24,048 nt of DNA. Source: Plakobranchus ocellatus (lineage: Eukaryota > Mollusca > Gastropoda > Plakobranchidae). The position numbers and the translations under genes were made by a program. Below the pieces are notes generated by a model. It was not told where the DNA came from. It saw only the letters and a list, made by a program, of their open reading frames with translations, and searched no databases. Positions within the stretch are counted from its first letter, which is position 1; every line of letters starts with the position of its first letter. The stretch covers positions 363,124 to 387,171 of the forward strand of contig BLXT01002641.1 of NCBI GenBank assembly GCA_019648995.1, given 5' to 3'. This document shows positions 1-11,100 of the stretch, piece after piece.

Positions 1-11
1 GACAAATGATA

Positions 12-73
12 CTATTCCCAACACCGGTTGGGAATAGGCAAATACTACTATTCCCAACACCGGTTGGGAATAG
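12..73. repeat. Two tandem copies of a palindromic 36-bp repeat
   Basis: Two copies, 36 bp apart, of a perfect hairpin. The arm CTATTCCCAAC at 12-22 pairs with 27-37 around the loop ACCG; the second copy pairs 48-58 with 63-73. The spacer between them (GCAAATACTA) resembles the bases just before the first copy, so the window probably cuts into a longer tandem array. It is not a CRISPR: the spacers are similar rather than unique and the setting is eukaryotic. Confidence 0.7.
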
Positions 74-1430
74 ACACACCGTTATTTAACGCCAATGGGT
101 GTACAAACTAGTTAACTACTAAAGTCTAGATCTACTACTTCGATATATGTCTTTTTTTATGATTGAATGTTTCTTAAACGGCTGGTTCTATTATTATGAA
201 AATTTGAAAAAAAATTTCATTCTCACACCATCAGCTACATACGAAATGAAGAGGCAATATTGTAGATCTAGATTTAATATCTAGATCTGGATTCTTGAAG
301 CCCACTTACTGACGTCAAATAATCGAAATGGCCGACTTCCTTGGGTGGGCAAAGTAGGGACCGCAGTCCTCCACCAGTGCCACCGAAAGCTCGTATAGAG
401 GTCGACTTATTTTCTCGAACGCTTTGTTTTGTAAAGAAAGAGAGAAAACCGTAATACGGAAGATTGACCGTGGGGCTGTGAGGCAATGAGGGAAAGCCCA
501 ACAATGCTACATACAGATAGAATCTAAGAATGAGATATAGATCTAACAAAAATATGGAAAATTTTAACATTGTCTGCTAAAAACAGACACTGGCTTGTAA
601 GGAACAAGAAAAAATTAAACCGATTAACACACAAAGTAATTTATTGGTCGCAGATGGTAGCAGTAAAAACACAAATATCTTTATTAAATGCTAGATCTAA
701 TTAGATAAAGGAAAGATAGGCCTAATTCTTTTACTTGTGTACCTTTTTCTTATATAGTATACAAGTTAATAAACCATCTGTGAGGAGGTCTGCTCAGACT
801 TCTGGAGGCACGAGAAGTTTGGAACAGGCACAAAATGAGACACACTCCAAGAACGCGTCTGACCAGTGACAGTCTTCAAATTATGATAAATCCTTCGCTT
901 CCAGCCGTGGTGTCATAAAAATAATAACAGATGCCATCCTGTTCACACTCCATGTTTAGAAACTGATCGATTTTTCGGACATTAGACACAATACTGTCTA
1001 CACTCCATGTTGAGAAACTGATTGATTTTTCCGACATTAGCCACAATTTTGTCTTTCAGATTATAATCTGAATGGTGGCTGAATTTGGGCCGGATCAGAG
1101 GCTGGGGACAGGCCCACATTTTACATCTAGATCAACCTTCATCAGCTATCGAAGAAATTAAGATGTCACAAACGCAACATTGTGGAGATATAAGTGAAAG
1201 TAGCATCATTTACTTGTCCTGCTACCTCTTCATTTTGCCGTGGATATGTCTCCCAATCAGCTCAGATCAGCGCCAATCCATTAGCAATTAATTTTGAAAT
1301 TCAAGACAAGAGATGCAAAAAATGTACCCCTAGTTACATTTTTTAATGCCTATACCCTGATATATATGACAAATTTGATCAACATCCATAGATTCTCTTT
1401 CCTTGTGTGCATCTCTATAAATAGGAAATT

Positions 1431-1467
<37 letters not shown>

Positions 1468-1670
1468 TATTTAAAAAAAAAACATTTTCATTCAAATTAA
1501 GCAAAGATATTTTGTAGATTTTGGAAGAAGCAATTAGTTCTCACTCTCAGTGCTTTTTGGACTATATTAGCAGTTGAATTTTGATTGATCAGCTCTAGTG
1601 ATGGCTTTTATAGGACTTATAATGTCATGCAAAGAAAATCTGTACGTTTTCACATTATTTTATGTTTATA
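74..1670. other. Intergenic, no supported gene
   Basis: AT-rich DNA without a convincing gene. It contains a perfect 10-bp inverted repeat of the TAGATC type (264-273 with 279-288, loop TTAAT). It also has two near-identical stretches at about 936-980 and 994-1040, sharing ACACTCCATGTT and GAGAAACTGATTGATTTTTC-like sequence, which form a local direct duplication. A TA dinucleotide tract follows near 1434. A 98-codon minus-strand frame at 274-570 has no recognisable features. Confidence 0.5.
1434..1462. repeat. (TA)n microsatellite
   Basis: About 29 bases of uninterrupted TA dinucleotide, followed by AT-rich sequence with a run of A. Confidence 0.9.
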
Positions 1671-2523
1671 CAGTAGACCACACCTAAAGCGAAAATGGCT
1701 GAACCGAAAAAATGACTAAACCAAAAAGAAATTGAAGAGCTTTCCGTTTTTCCTCTTATTCTTTCTTATTAAACATGCTGTAAACCGAAAGCGTTGGCTG
1801 CCAAACTATCGCTAAAGCGAAATAAAATCTACCGGGAAAGCCCAGTCACTGTCCTACCGACACATGAAAGAAAGACTTTTTTTTTTTTTTACACACCTTG
1901 CCCTTCCCTTTATTTCTCGCATTACTCCACACAAACCCATTACTGTTAGTTTCCGGTACCTCACACTACAGACGGCCAGGCCCTATGTCTGGCTAGGTCT
2001 AGGTCTAGTGCACACACCTGCCCATCCCTTCTCTTCCACCACTCATTTACACAGCAGGACCATGCTAGGCACTCCCTACATGACGTCTAGGTCCCTTCAG
2101 CGCTAAGCTAAGCAAACACTGTTGCACCACAGCCAATAATAAAGCCACCTGTCTTGCTGAGAACTTCAGTACCGGGAAACTTAGGTGATTATTTAATTGT
2201 AAAATTAGAGACTTCAGGACCGGAAATCTTACTTAGGCGATGTTGAAGTTGTGGGAGCTCTATTATTCTACATCGATAACAGGCGCAATAACCTCTTTAT
2301 TTAAAAGGAAAGAGAAGGAGATAAAGAAATGGATAAGAAAGAGAGAAAGATTCGTGGATAAGTGTGTTCATTCACATTGTAGTGTGACGATGGGTGGGAT
2401 TGATTTAACTTAATATTTCGGACGATGGTTAATCTCCTTTTAATCTTACTTATTTAATGCACTATGCTTAAACCAAAATAGAAATCATATTTCGTAGAAT
2501 TTCGGTTTAAATGTGTTCCACTG
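1671..2523. mobile_element. Non-autonomous pogo/Tigger-like DNA transposon (element 1)
   Basis: The left end reads TA then CAGTAGACCACACCTAAAGC. The right end, reverse-complemented, reads CAGTGGAACACATTTAAACC. Both are flanked by TA (1669-1670 and 2524-2525), the target duplication expected of the Tc1/mariner/pogo superfamily. CAGT-G/A-GA-C termini are typical of pogo/Tigger elements (known of the family). Subterminal copies of CTAAAGCGAAA near 1686 and 1812 and AAACCGAAA near 1782 support element-derived sequence. No transposase frame is visible inside the 853 bp, so this is probably a MITE-like deletion derivative. The terminal repeats have diverged, so it is old. Confidence 0.6.
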
Positions 2524-2851
2524 TACTTTGGTATTAATGACAAGTTAAACAGCCATCAAACATCCTTGGTGTAGATTTTCTTTCTTGTGTGCATATTTGG
2601 ATGCTTGGCTTTTAAGTACTTTCACATTTTATGGAAAGATTAGATATAGTAGAGTTGGTACACTTCCCTAGTCGGAAAATTCTGTCACAATTTAAAAATG
2701 GTGAGTTCCAAACCAGTCAGGCCTTTTACTTATTTTTTTTATTGATAAACAGCCACTTTTAAAGTGTCTCATTCCAAGTGCCATGCAATGACATGGCATC
2801 ATAGGGACGAGTTCACCATAATACATCCCTTGTCTGTCTGCTTGCTTTTAG

Positions 2852-2967
2852 TGTATCAAATAGACCAGCCCACTTTAGTACGCTTGAAAGCAGAGGCAAA
2901 GCATTACATTTGCAAAGCCAAAGAAGAGAACTTACTAAGCTTGGCTCTTGACTATACACACACATAA
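2852..2967 (+). CDS. Candidate terminal exon of an unidentified gene
   Basis: A strong pyrimidine-rich acceptor (CTTGTCTGTCTGCTTGCTTTTAG, split across 2828-2851) precedes an open frame that starts YQIDQPTLVRLKAEAKHY and ends ...SLALDYTHT at a TAA (2965-2967). The frame is Lys/Glu/Leu/Ala-rich and would form a helix. There is no GT donor before the stop, so it could only be a last exon. No AATAAA is visible close downstream and I see no partner exons upstream in the window. The function is unknown. It may be a chance frame behind a chance acceptor. Confidence 0.2.
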
Positions 2968-3189
2968 ATTGTACAGCTTCAAAAGCATTGCTACTGCCCT
3001 TCCATCTCAAATGCAAGCTGATTTTCAACAGCAGCTTAGCTCACCATGTGGTTGACCACGATTCAAATGGAAACAGCCACATTCTCTTTCTTTCCAATGA
3101 ATCCGACTGTAGTATGTCATGTCATTTTTCACACCATTTTATAAAAATCTTTTGAACTTATAATGAAATAATAATCATAAAAATCTTGA

Positions 3190-3920
3190 TCAAATTTCAA
3201 GCTTAAAAAATGAATGGAGAAAATCTTAATAATCTGAGGTATACAGATGATACAGTTTTAATAGCAGATTATGATAAACAACTTTAAAAATTTTTAGATA
3301 CTGTAGTTTTAGAGAGAAAAAGAATGGAATATAAATCTTTGAATGTAAAAAAAAACAAAAAAACAAAAAAAACTGGATGGTCATCTCAAAGAAATCCTTA
3401 ACACCCCAAATGCAATCTCATTAGCCAAGGTGAAAAAAATCAAACAAATTTCAAATTTCAAATATCTTTGTTTCCTGATAACATCAGATGGTACATACAA
3501 AAGAAGGATAATGAGAACATGTATGGTCGGTTCTATTAGAGTGTTGGACAACAAACAAGAAATCAGAAAATTAGAAGCTGTAGAATGTGTTTTTTTAGAA
3601 AAATGATGAGGATATCATAGACTGAAAAAAGGCCAATGAATTGGTGCTGAAAGAGGCTAATCTTAAGTGGCCATTAATGAAAACTATTAGATGGAGGTAA
3701 CTACAATTTTTAGGACATATTTGTTGACACTAGGGTTTCAAAAACTTGGCAATCATTAGAAAGATCGAAGACAAATGCAGTAGATACAGAGAATAACTTC
3801 TATTCAAAATTTTAACTCATGGGCAACAGATTACAGTGGCAACAACCACAGTATAAAGTTAGTGAGAACATCAGTGGAGGAACATAATCACCCAATGTCT
3901 TTTCCAGGCAAGGCACTTGA
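3190..3920 (+). mobile_element. Decayed non-LTR retrotransposon, reverse transcriptase C-terminal part
   Basis: Translating through stops and frame changes gives pieces of a LINE reverse transcriptase in the right order. The first is a palm motif, RYTDDTVLIAD, at 3237-3269 (intact elements have YADD). Next come NFKYLCFLITSDG at about 3449-3490 and LMKTIRWR with FLGHI near 3676-3722. Last is IRKIEDKCSRYRE near 3757-3797, matching the KIEGKRxRGRxR tail of RTE/CR1-like LINEs. Many stops and indels show it is dead. Clade assignment is by remembered motif likeness only; an RTE-like element is my best guess. Confidence 0.75.
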
Positions 3921-5000
3921 GGGTTTGCCAAAACATGGGCTGTCATCATAGTTATATGTGCGAAAGATTTTCTACAAGCCCTATTTGAACAAATTCAACT
4001 CATCCAAGCATAAATTTTGATTTTGTGAGTGTTATGGCATACAAAGTACTGCCTTATATTTAAAAAATCAGTTTTGGATGCATCCTTGCTGTCTAAATTA
4101 ACCAAATAAGTTTTGAACATAACTATGATGACAAAATCACCAAAAAAGTGGTCACCCATCAACAAATTAAGCTCATTCACCACAAAGTGAAGAGACACAG
4201 ACCAATTTTTTTTACATGGATCTACTCCCCCTATCTGCATGAATATTACCTCACTGATAATCAATTGGACTTTGCCCTTTTTTAAGTGGAGATTCTTTTT
4301 TTGAAAATGCAGCAAAAAATGGGACACAATTTGGGGGTCCACCTTTTGGCAATAGCTCACTTAATGAAGTGGTAAGTGGTCATCAATACAAAACATGAAA
4401 GTACAAAAGGTGAAAAGAAAAGGGAAAGGAGTATTATTGCATTTGAGTTGTATAAGTTCTGGACCTATATTAAGACCTAGAGCTGCATAGAATCTTGATT
4501 TTCAGCTTTCTTCTACATTCTGTTAATCTAGATCAGATGCCCAAATTTTAAATATTTTTTTTCTTTTCCGCTCAACTGCAAGCTTAAAATCATTCACCCA
4601 CCTTTAGCATTTTTACAATCTCGCCTATCTCATCATGTAAAAAACTTTAAGCAAAATCAAAAGCAGATTCAGTGTTGCTTGAAAATATGTCTGTTCATCG
4701 TCATACAAGAAAAGAAAGGACAAAGGATTTTTATTTTTAGCGTATCAAAACTACTTAAAAAAAAAAAGAAATACATAAATAAGTGAAATATAAGAGTTGG
4801 ATTCCACATAAAAGCAATTGCACTGAATGTTAAGGTGTGAATCATTTACAATCAAAGCAGTTTATGGCTGATGCTATGGTAAAAATAATGGTTAAAGATC
4901 AAAGCATTTATCATGAAAAAAATTCTCATGGCTAGATAAACTGATAATTCTGAGTTCATGCATAGTTCAAGTTTGGATTCTTAATGCTATGTTTGATTGT
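3921..5000. other. AT-rich intergenic or 5' flanking DNA
   Basis: There is no supported gene. A 121-codon minus-strand open frame (3995-4360) has no domain, splice or codon signal that I can defend. Runs of A and T are common. If the gene at 5110 has a 5' UTR exon or promoter, it should lie in this stretch; I see no convincing TATA box. Confidence 0.4.
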
Positions 5001-5109
5001 TCACGGCAGATTAGTCAAATAAAAAATTGTCTCTATTTTCAGCTTAACTTTATGACTTCTACATCTAGCAACAGAAAAAAGAGAGTTTGCACTTTGAATT
5101 TCAGCAGCC

Positions 5110-5159
5110 ATGGGTAACAGCTCATCCCAACAGTTCTCAGAGACTGGACCACAATACAG
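5110..5159 (+). CDS. Exon 1: start codon and MGN myristoylation-like N-terminus
   Basis: The ATG lies in a strong start context (GCAGCCATGGGT). The exon encodes MGNSSSQQFSETGPQY and leaves two bases (AG) at the donor AG|GTTGTT. Exon 2 begins one base before its reading frame, so the junction completes AGA (Arg). Gly2 with Ser at positions 5 and 6 fits the N-myristoyltransferase consensus (known rule); modification of this protein is inference. The donor is weak at positions +3 to +6, which is the main doubt. The same DNA read backwards has an open frame (5001-5204) that I judge a shadow. Confidence 0.55.
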
Positions 5160-8100
5160 GTTGTTGAGTGGTTTTATAACTATTGCGTGAAAAATGTTTT
5201 TCAATTTTTTTCATGTGTGTTTGATTTGGTAAATGAAAAAATTTTGGTGTACAGGTCTTTAAGTTTAACACAGTATCAAATCATAAGGCATAAGTGATGT
5301 AGTGTATGCCCCAGCAGAAATTGAGCCTATGAATTTAATTTTCATTAGTATTTCAATGGACCACAAAGGTGTTATTCAGAAGCATGTCCCTTGCATGTTT
5401 TTCATGTATGAGCCTTTTATGTTACTTTTTTCATGCCCTTGTTGATGGGGTCACAGATCTTTATCAACATAAACAGATGATTATATCTTGGTCTCTAAGT
5501 AGTCTAATCTATTCTGTTATTATGTCATATGGCAACATAGTATGCTAGGGATTCAGATTGATCCATCAGATCCTGCACTCCAAGTCGCCTGAGGTGTAAA
5601 GAAGGTTGATGGTGGATAAAATTCTCATTTTGGGCAAAATAAAACCAGTATGAATTAAATATCTATGCAATGTAAATCAATAAATTAGCTCTCCAGATAT
5701 CACTGAAATGAGGCACAGAGGGTGGGGCTTTAGAGTGTTGATTGCTTGGCATATTTTTAATCCCCTGATATCTAAAATTGGTATTGCTGGAGTCAAAATC
5801 ACGCATGATGTTTTTATAAAACTTTTGTTTCAATGAAAACAGAAGAAAAAGCGAATTAATCAAATCTAATTTTTAAAAAATGATCACCTGCATCAAATGT
5901 TATTCTGCTGTGAAAAATAGATAAAGGGAAGATTTTTATTTGTGCCTTGTGTTTTGCCTATTCTTTTCTGTGTTTGTGTGAGTTAGGGTATACATGAAAA
6001 AAAAAAATGAATTAAAAAAAAAAAATTATTTAACTTGTGAGTACTAAAAAGCAATGATTGAATGCCAGATTGTTAAGAAGCTGTTCAAGCTAATAATCTT
6101 TTTACTGATCCTAATGCCTGCTCTTCTAAGTTCTATTTTCTATGCTCTTTTTTCACCTAAAGTTGAATGAATGAATCATTATAAATCATATGTAACAAAA
6201 TAGCAAATTACAAATTAGGACAGTTCTTTTAGAATGTGTGGAGGAGGATGGTTTTGGGTTTCAGTTCCTTAAGTTTAATGTCAGTGTGCTCTTTCTAGTC
6301 CATTCAGCTGAGATGTCTGGATTTTGATGCCATGTGAAGCAAATTTTTTTCCTTTCAGAATAATCTGGGACCGAATTACCCTAACCTTTTTGAGTTAAAA
6401 TATAACTTTTACAACTTTTGAAGAAAGTGAAGTTGTAAAATAATTCATAACAATACATGCATAATTTCCTGCCCTTGACACAATTCGTCTTGGTTACATA
6501 ATGAAAATCAATGAAAGAAAACTCATAGCTGTATGAGTGTATGATTGAATATATGCTTTTAGATCTACATGTAAATTTTAATTATTCTTTTTCATACCAT
6601 TTTCTTATTTTATCTTCTATATTTATTTCCATCACTTTTACAGATATCATGAAAATGTATTAAGAGATGCTCAGAGAAGGTTACAACCTTTGCAGCAGGC
6701 AGAGGACACGGCATGCTTCAGTGATGATGATGAGCAGTTCTACAGCGCTGAGGAGGGTGACAGTTCTAGCAGTGTCACCCCTGAACGCAGGAGACCTGAA
6801 TCTTCTTCTGGGGAGGAACAGATTTCAGATGAGGAATCAGGAGAGGAAGAACTAACAGATGTAGGAAGTTCCTTAGTTTCAAGCCCCCTTCAGCTGCCAT
6901 CAAGTCGCAGGAGTACACGCAGTTATGGTCAGTGCAATGTGAGTGTCTTTCAAGAACATGATAGTATTGGTCCTGAACTGGAGGCTGCTAGTAGAGGCCA
7001 TGAAAACTTGATGTCCAGGCAAAACAACTCTAGCATCCTCAAAAGAACTTGTCCAACAGCAGATATTGATCAAGAAATACCAAAGAGAATAAAACTAAAG
7101 ACAAGGAGGTCTCCATTTCAACCAATATGTAGCGGAAGTCGACAGCAGAGGTTAATCAATTGTTTAAATAGTTCCTTGAGTCCTGGGAAGAGAAAAATCC
7201 AGTCATGCATAGACGAAGTTGCTGCTCCACCAAACAAAAAAATGTTGAATGATAGCCCATCAAAGAGAAAAAGGTTGGGCTATTTTGACTCCTCTGAGTC
7301 AGAACCAGATAAAGAGGAGGAGCAAAGGGGCAGAAGCAGGCGTAAAAAAGGCAAACTAAGTCAGAGTGTCAAAAAACGCAAAAAAATGTTTCGCCAGAAT
7401 CAAGCTGTGATGAGGTTGCTAACAAAAAGGGGAAAGAATCAAAATATGAAACCAGTGAAGAAGAGAGCAGTAGGTCTAATGAAGATGAACAAAAGGGAGA
7501 TGAAAGCAAACCTTCATCCAGGGAAGAAAGAGATGCCAAAAGAAAAACAAATTCTTACATTGGCAGAGCCAACACCGAAACTCCACTAAACCCTATGAAA
7601 AGAAATTTAAGAGACAGGGTCACATTGCCTATAACATCTAACAGCAACATGAATAACTTCAATGGTGAAAGGAGCACAAGGTCTTTAGTCACTAAAAATG
7701 AAGGCCAGAGGCAACAAAATGATGCCAGGCACAACACAAGGCTTGGGGGTTATGAGCAAAATTTGCCCAAGAACAATGAAGGCAAACTGGCAGACAGAAG
7801 CTTGGATGATGAATCCTTCATTCATCCTTCTACAGAACCTGAGCAGGGGACACGGAAAATGGGGAACCAAGGAATAAAAAATGTTCAAGGCAAGCTTCTA
7901 CCTCTACGCCAACTTTGTTCATCATCAGCGCTCTTGCCATCTAGGCCAGTTAACTGTCAAAGAAAGCAGCCTCAGATTATGAATAATGACTTATCTGATT
8001 CAGTAAGTGAAACTTCAACTATCTCTAAAAGGCTTCGTCGTGCTTCCAGTGCATTCATGACCTTGCAGTCGTCTCCAGCCATGGCCAAGCTACAAAAAAC

Positions 8101-11100
8101 AAACACATCATGGCAGGATAGTGGCGACTGTCAAGTAGTGAACAAAGTTAGGCAAACATCTGATAACAGCATTGTGTATTCAAGTAAAAATACTGCAAAC
8201 CCTTTCCAGAATGTTAAACTAGTACCCCCATCAAACTCAAGTAATGCCTCTTTGAAGACTAGGTCACAACTAGAGAAGGATGCCCAGAATACTAGTGACA
8301 TACCCAGCAACATGGAAACAGACGAGAGTTATTCTTCTGTTGAAAATGGTTCTGCACTCTCAACTATGAAGATTGCAGAGTTTAGTAAAAGACCAATAGC
8401 CATAGCCAAGAAATCTCGGGGCAAAACTGTAGCGGAAAGATTTCATAATTTCTGGTCCCAAAATCAAACTAAGTCTAACATAAAAACTCTACTCTCAAAA
8501 ATGAAAGCACCATTGTCCATCATACCCACTAAAGATTTTAAAAATACACGCAGCAATACAGGCCTTGCCACTCAAAGTTCTGGGTCTGCCTCTGTTACAC
8601 ACCTTAATAAAGATGGTCATAGTAAAGCTATGTCCACAACTTCCTCTGCCTTTTACCCCATTTCTAATCCTGATCATCAGATGCTTCTGGCCCCTGCTTC
8701 CCTTAAAGAATCTCAGTTATCTGACCAGGGATTTAGCCCTTGCTCTAACCCTGGGACAGCACAAACATATTTACATGATCGGAGCACAGCTAACGGTAAG
8801 TGTTTTAACATATGCATATTCTTTCAGTATTTGTTATGTACACAATTCTTGCAGCTTTACAAGTGGTAAGTCAGAAAAAAAATACTCTTGTGTTTTGAAT
8901 CATGTTTTGAAGTGTATAAGATTTGAAAATTGACACATTATAGTATACACTTTCTTTTCATTGGATCTATATGGAGTGCCCTTAAAAAGAGTGATTAAAT
9001 GTTATGATATTGAGAAATGAAAGGTTAAGAGTCACAGATATTACGTGCAAATTGTATGGCTATGTTTTTTCAAGGCAATAATATTTAATGAAGTGGATTT
9101 TCAACACCTGCAATGTCACCCAAGTTTTTTCTATTTCTAGTCGATGAAAAACTAAGTTGCTCACAGTAACATTACTCAAATTTAAGACAACCATTTATTT
9201 TCCTTTTCTTTGTCTTTGCTCGCAGTTGTTTAAATCACTGTTCTTAGTATACATCATCACAAGTGAGGGTTTTTTTTTTTTCTGAAATACTTTTAATTCA
9301 AATGGGATTTTCAGATATTCCTGAAAACATGAAAGAAAACTGAATCACTTATCAGATAAGATGATGTTGCTTTACATAACTTAACTGAAAGGTCAATCTC
9401 TAGCCAGGAAGAAATTCTCAATCTCAGTTTCTAAACTAGGGCTAGTGTCATAGTAAAAAGCACTGGGATGGTGATGATTATTTTTTTGTTTTGACAATGC
9501 CTGCTTAATCTAGCTTTTTAATCAGCTACTGTCATTTTGAATTTTGATGCCCAAAATCATTTTTGTTTGTTCGAAAGTAAAATAAAGTTTGGAATCATAA
9601 GATACAAAATGATTTGTATAAAATGAAAATCTGAACATTTGCTATATGACATAATTTATTAGGTTAAAACTGAAAGATCTCTCCCTAATTTGTTAAAAAA
9701 CAAAACTTAAAAAAAGAAAAAAAAAGGTTCTTTAAGCTATAGATGGATAAAATAATAAACATTTTATATTGGCGGGACTATATGACTTATGATATTGCAA
9801 CATATTTCATTTATTTATTTATGAAAGACTGTTTTTTCCCCTTGATTTATCACTGTCTTTTAGCTGTTGGACCAAGGTTAAGAAGAAGGCAAGCATCAGC
9901 TAGATTGGCTTCTCCTAGTGCAGATCTCCACAAAACTACATTGCCACAGCCTCAAACAGCTGCTACAGTATCGCCATTGTCAGTTGTGCACATTCTGCCA
10001 CAAGCTTCACAGTTTCAGGTGGCTAAGCTAAGCAATGTTTAGGATATACTAGTCATTTTTATTTATTTGTTTGTCTTATTTTAAATGTCTTAATTTTTTA
10101 TTAGTCTCCAATATGGGCACTTCATTTTTAAGTAAAATAATAGTAGCCTTTGAATTTACGTATGTTTTGAACTTAATGCTTAGCCATTCAACAAATATCA
10201 AACCCACAGCATAGATCTCAGTATTTTAACTCTAAGAGAGACAAATTTTAATTACTCGCAAAGTCTCCCAGAGGCGAGTTAATTTAGAGTTTGAAAAATT
10301 AAAGGGTGTTACACAAAAATTCACATCACTTTTGTGTTTTTCAACATAAAATTACAAACCATGCACCAATGGAGAGGAAATTGAATACAGATTCATGTGA
10401 AATCAAAATTTATACTACCAACCTGGCTGCTTTTTATGGAATATAGTCTTCAGTTAAGTCCACTAGCAGCCCAGCTCTACCACAAAATGGTTCTGGTAGA
10501 GGAGATGACTCTCACAACCAGCCATTTGCTAGATCTGCATCTAAAACTTGATCTCCATGAGCTTGAACCATAGGCTCAGAGTTCCTAACAACTCCCCTAA
10601 GTATCAACTGTGCATCTTGTACAAATTCATCACTATTCCTGCCATTATCATCTGCTTACAGTTCCTCTAACAAGTCAGGAATTGTGACCTGTCAACAGAG
10701 CACATTCAGCACCACACTTGTTTTCTTCTCAATTACTAACCCAATCTAAAGCTTACACTGCCAGTCTTAGCAGTTTGAGAAAGGGGACCCCCTTAGAAAT
10801 AAAACTTAGCCTTTTCCAATTGTTTCATGTGTGTAAAATTGTATACTGGAGCACTAGACTAAGTATGGTGCTATTGCAATTATAGTCACAATAACCTCTA
10901 GGAGCCCGTATAAACCACCATGACTATAGTTGTGATAACCTTGGTAAGAGTTAATGTTTGTAACTAACTTCAGTGTGGCTGAAAGTACAAAATTTGCTCA
11001 GTTAGATGCTTAGATTTTCACTTGCATATGTACACTGGTCAACATCCCTTGCACAGTTGCTTTTGAATAATACATTTATCAGAACATTTTAAAAGAATTC

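Noticed and set aside
12-73. CRISPR-like palindromic repeats
   Set aside because: Only two copies, with spacers that resemble each other, in a clearly eukaryotic setting.
274-570. 98-codon minus-strand open frame
   Set aside because: Composition changes within it and no motif is visible; likely chance or an old repeat.
3995-4360. 121-codon minus-strand open frame
   Set aside because: No recognisable domain, no splice signals I can defend, and AT-rich low-complexity residues; its length alone is weak evidence.
5001-5204. Minus-strand frame resembling the W-x-x-LP...A-x-SL tail of LINE proteins
   Set aside because: The likeness is faint, and the plus strand there gives a Kozak ATG, coding sequence and a donor whose phase fits exon 2.
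7371-7389. Programmed -1 ribosomal frameshift site
   Set aside because: The in-frame heptamer is C AAA AAA, not X XXY YYZ, and I see no obvious pseudoknot; a homopolymer indel explains it more simply.
7340-7400. Tiny intron explaining the frame change in exon 2
   Set aside because: Available GT...AG pairs here would make introns of about 35 bases, too short for an animal gene.
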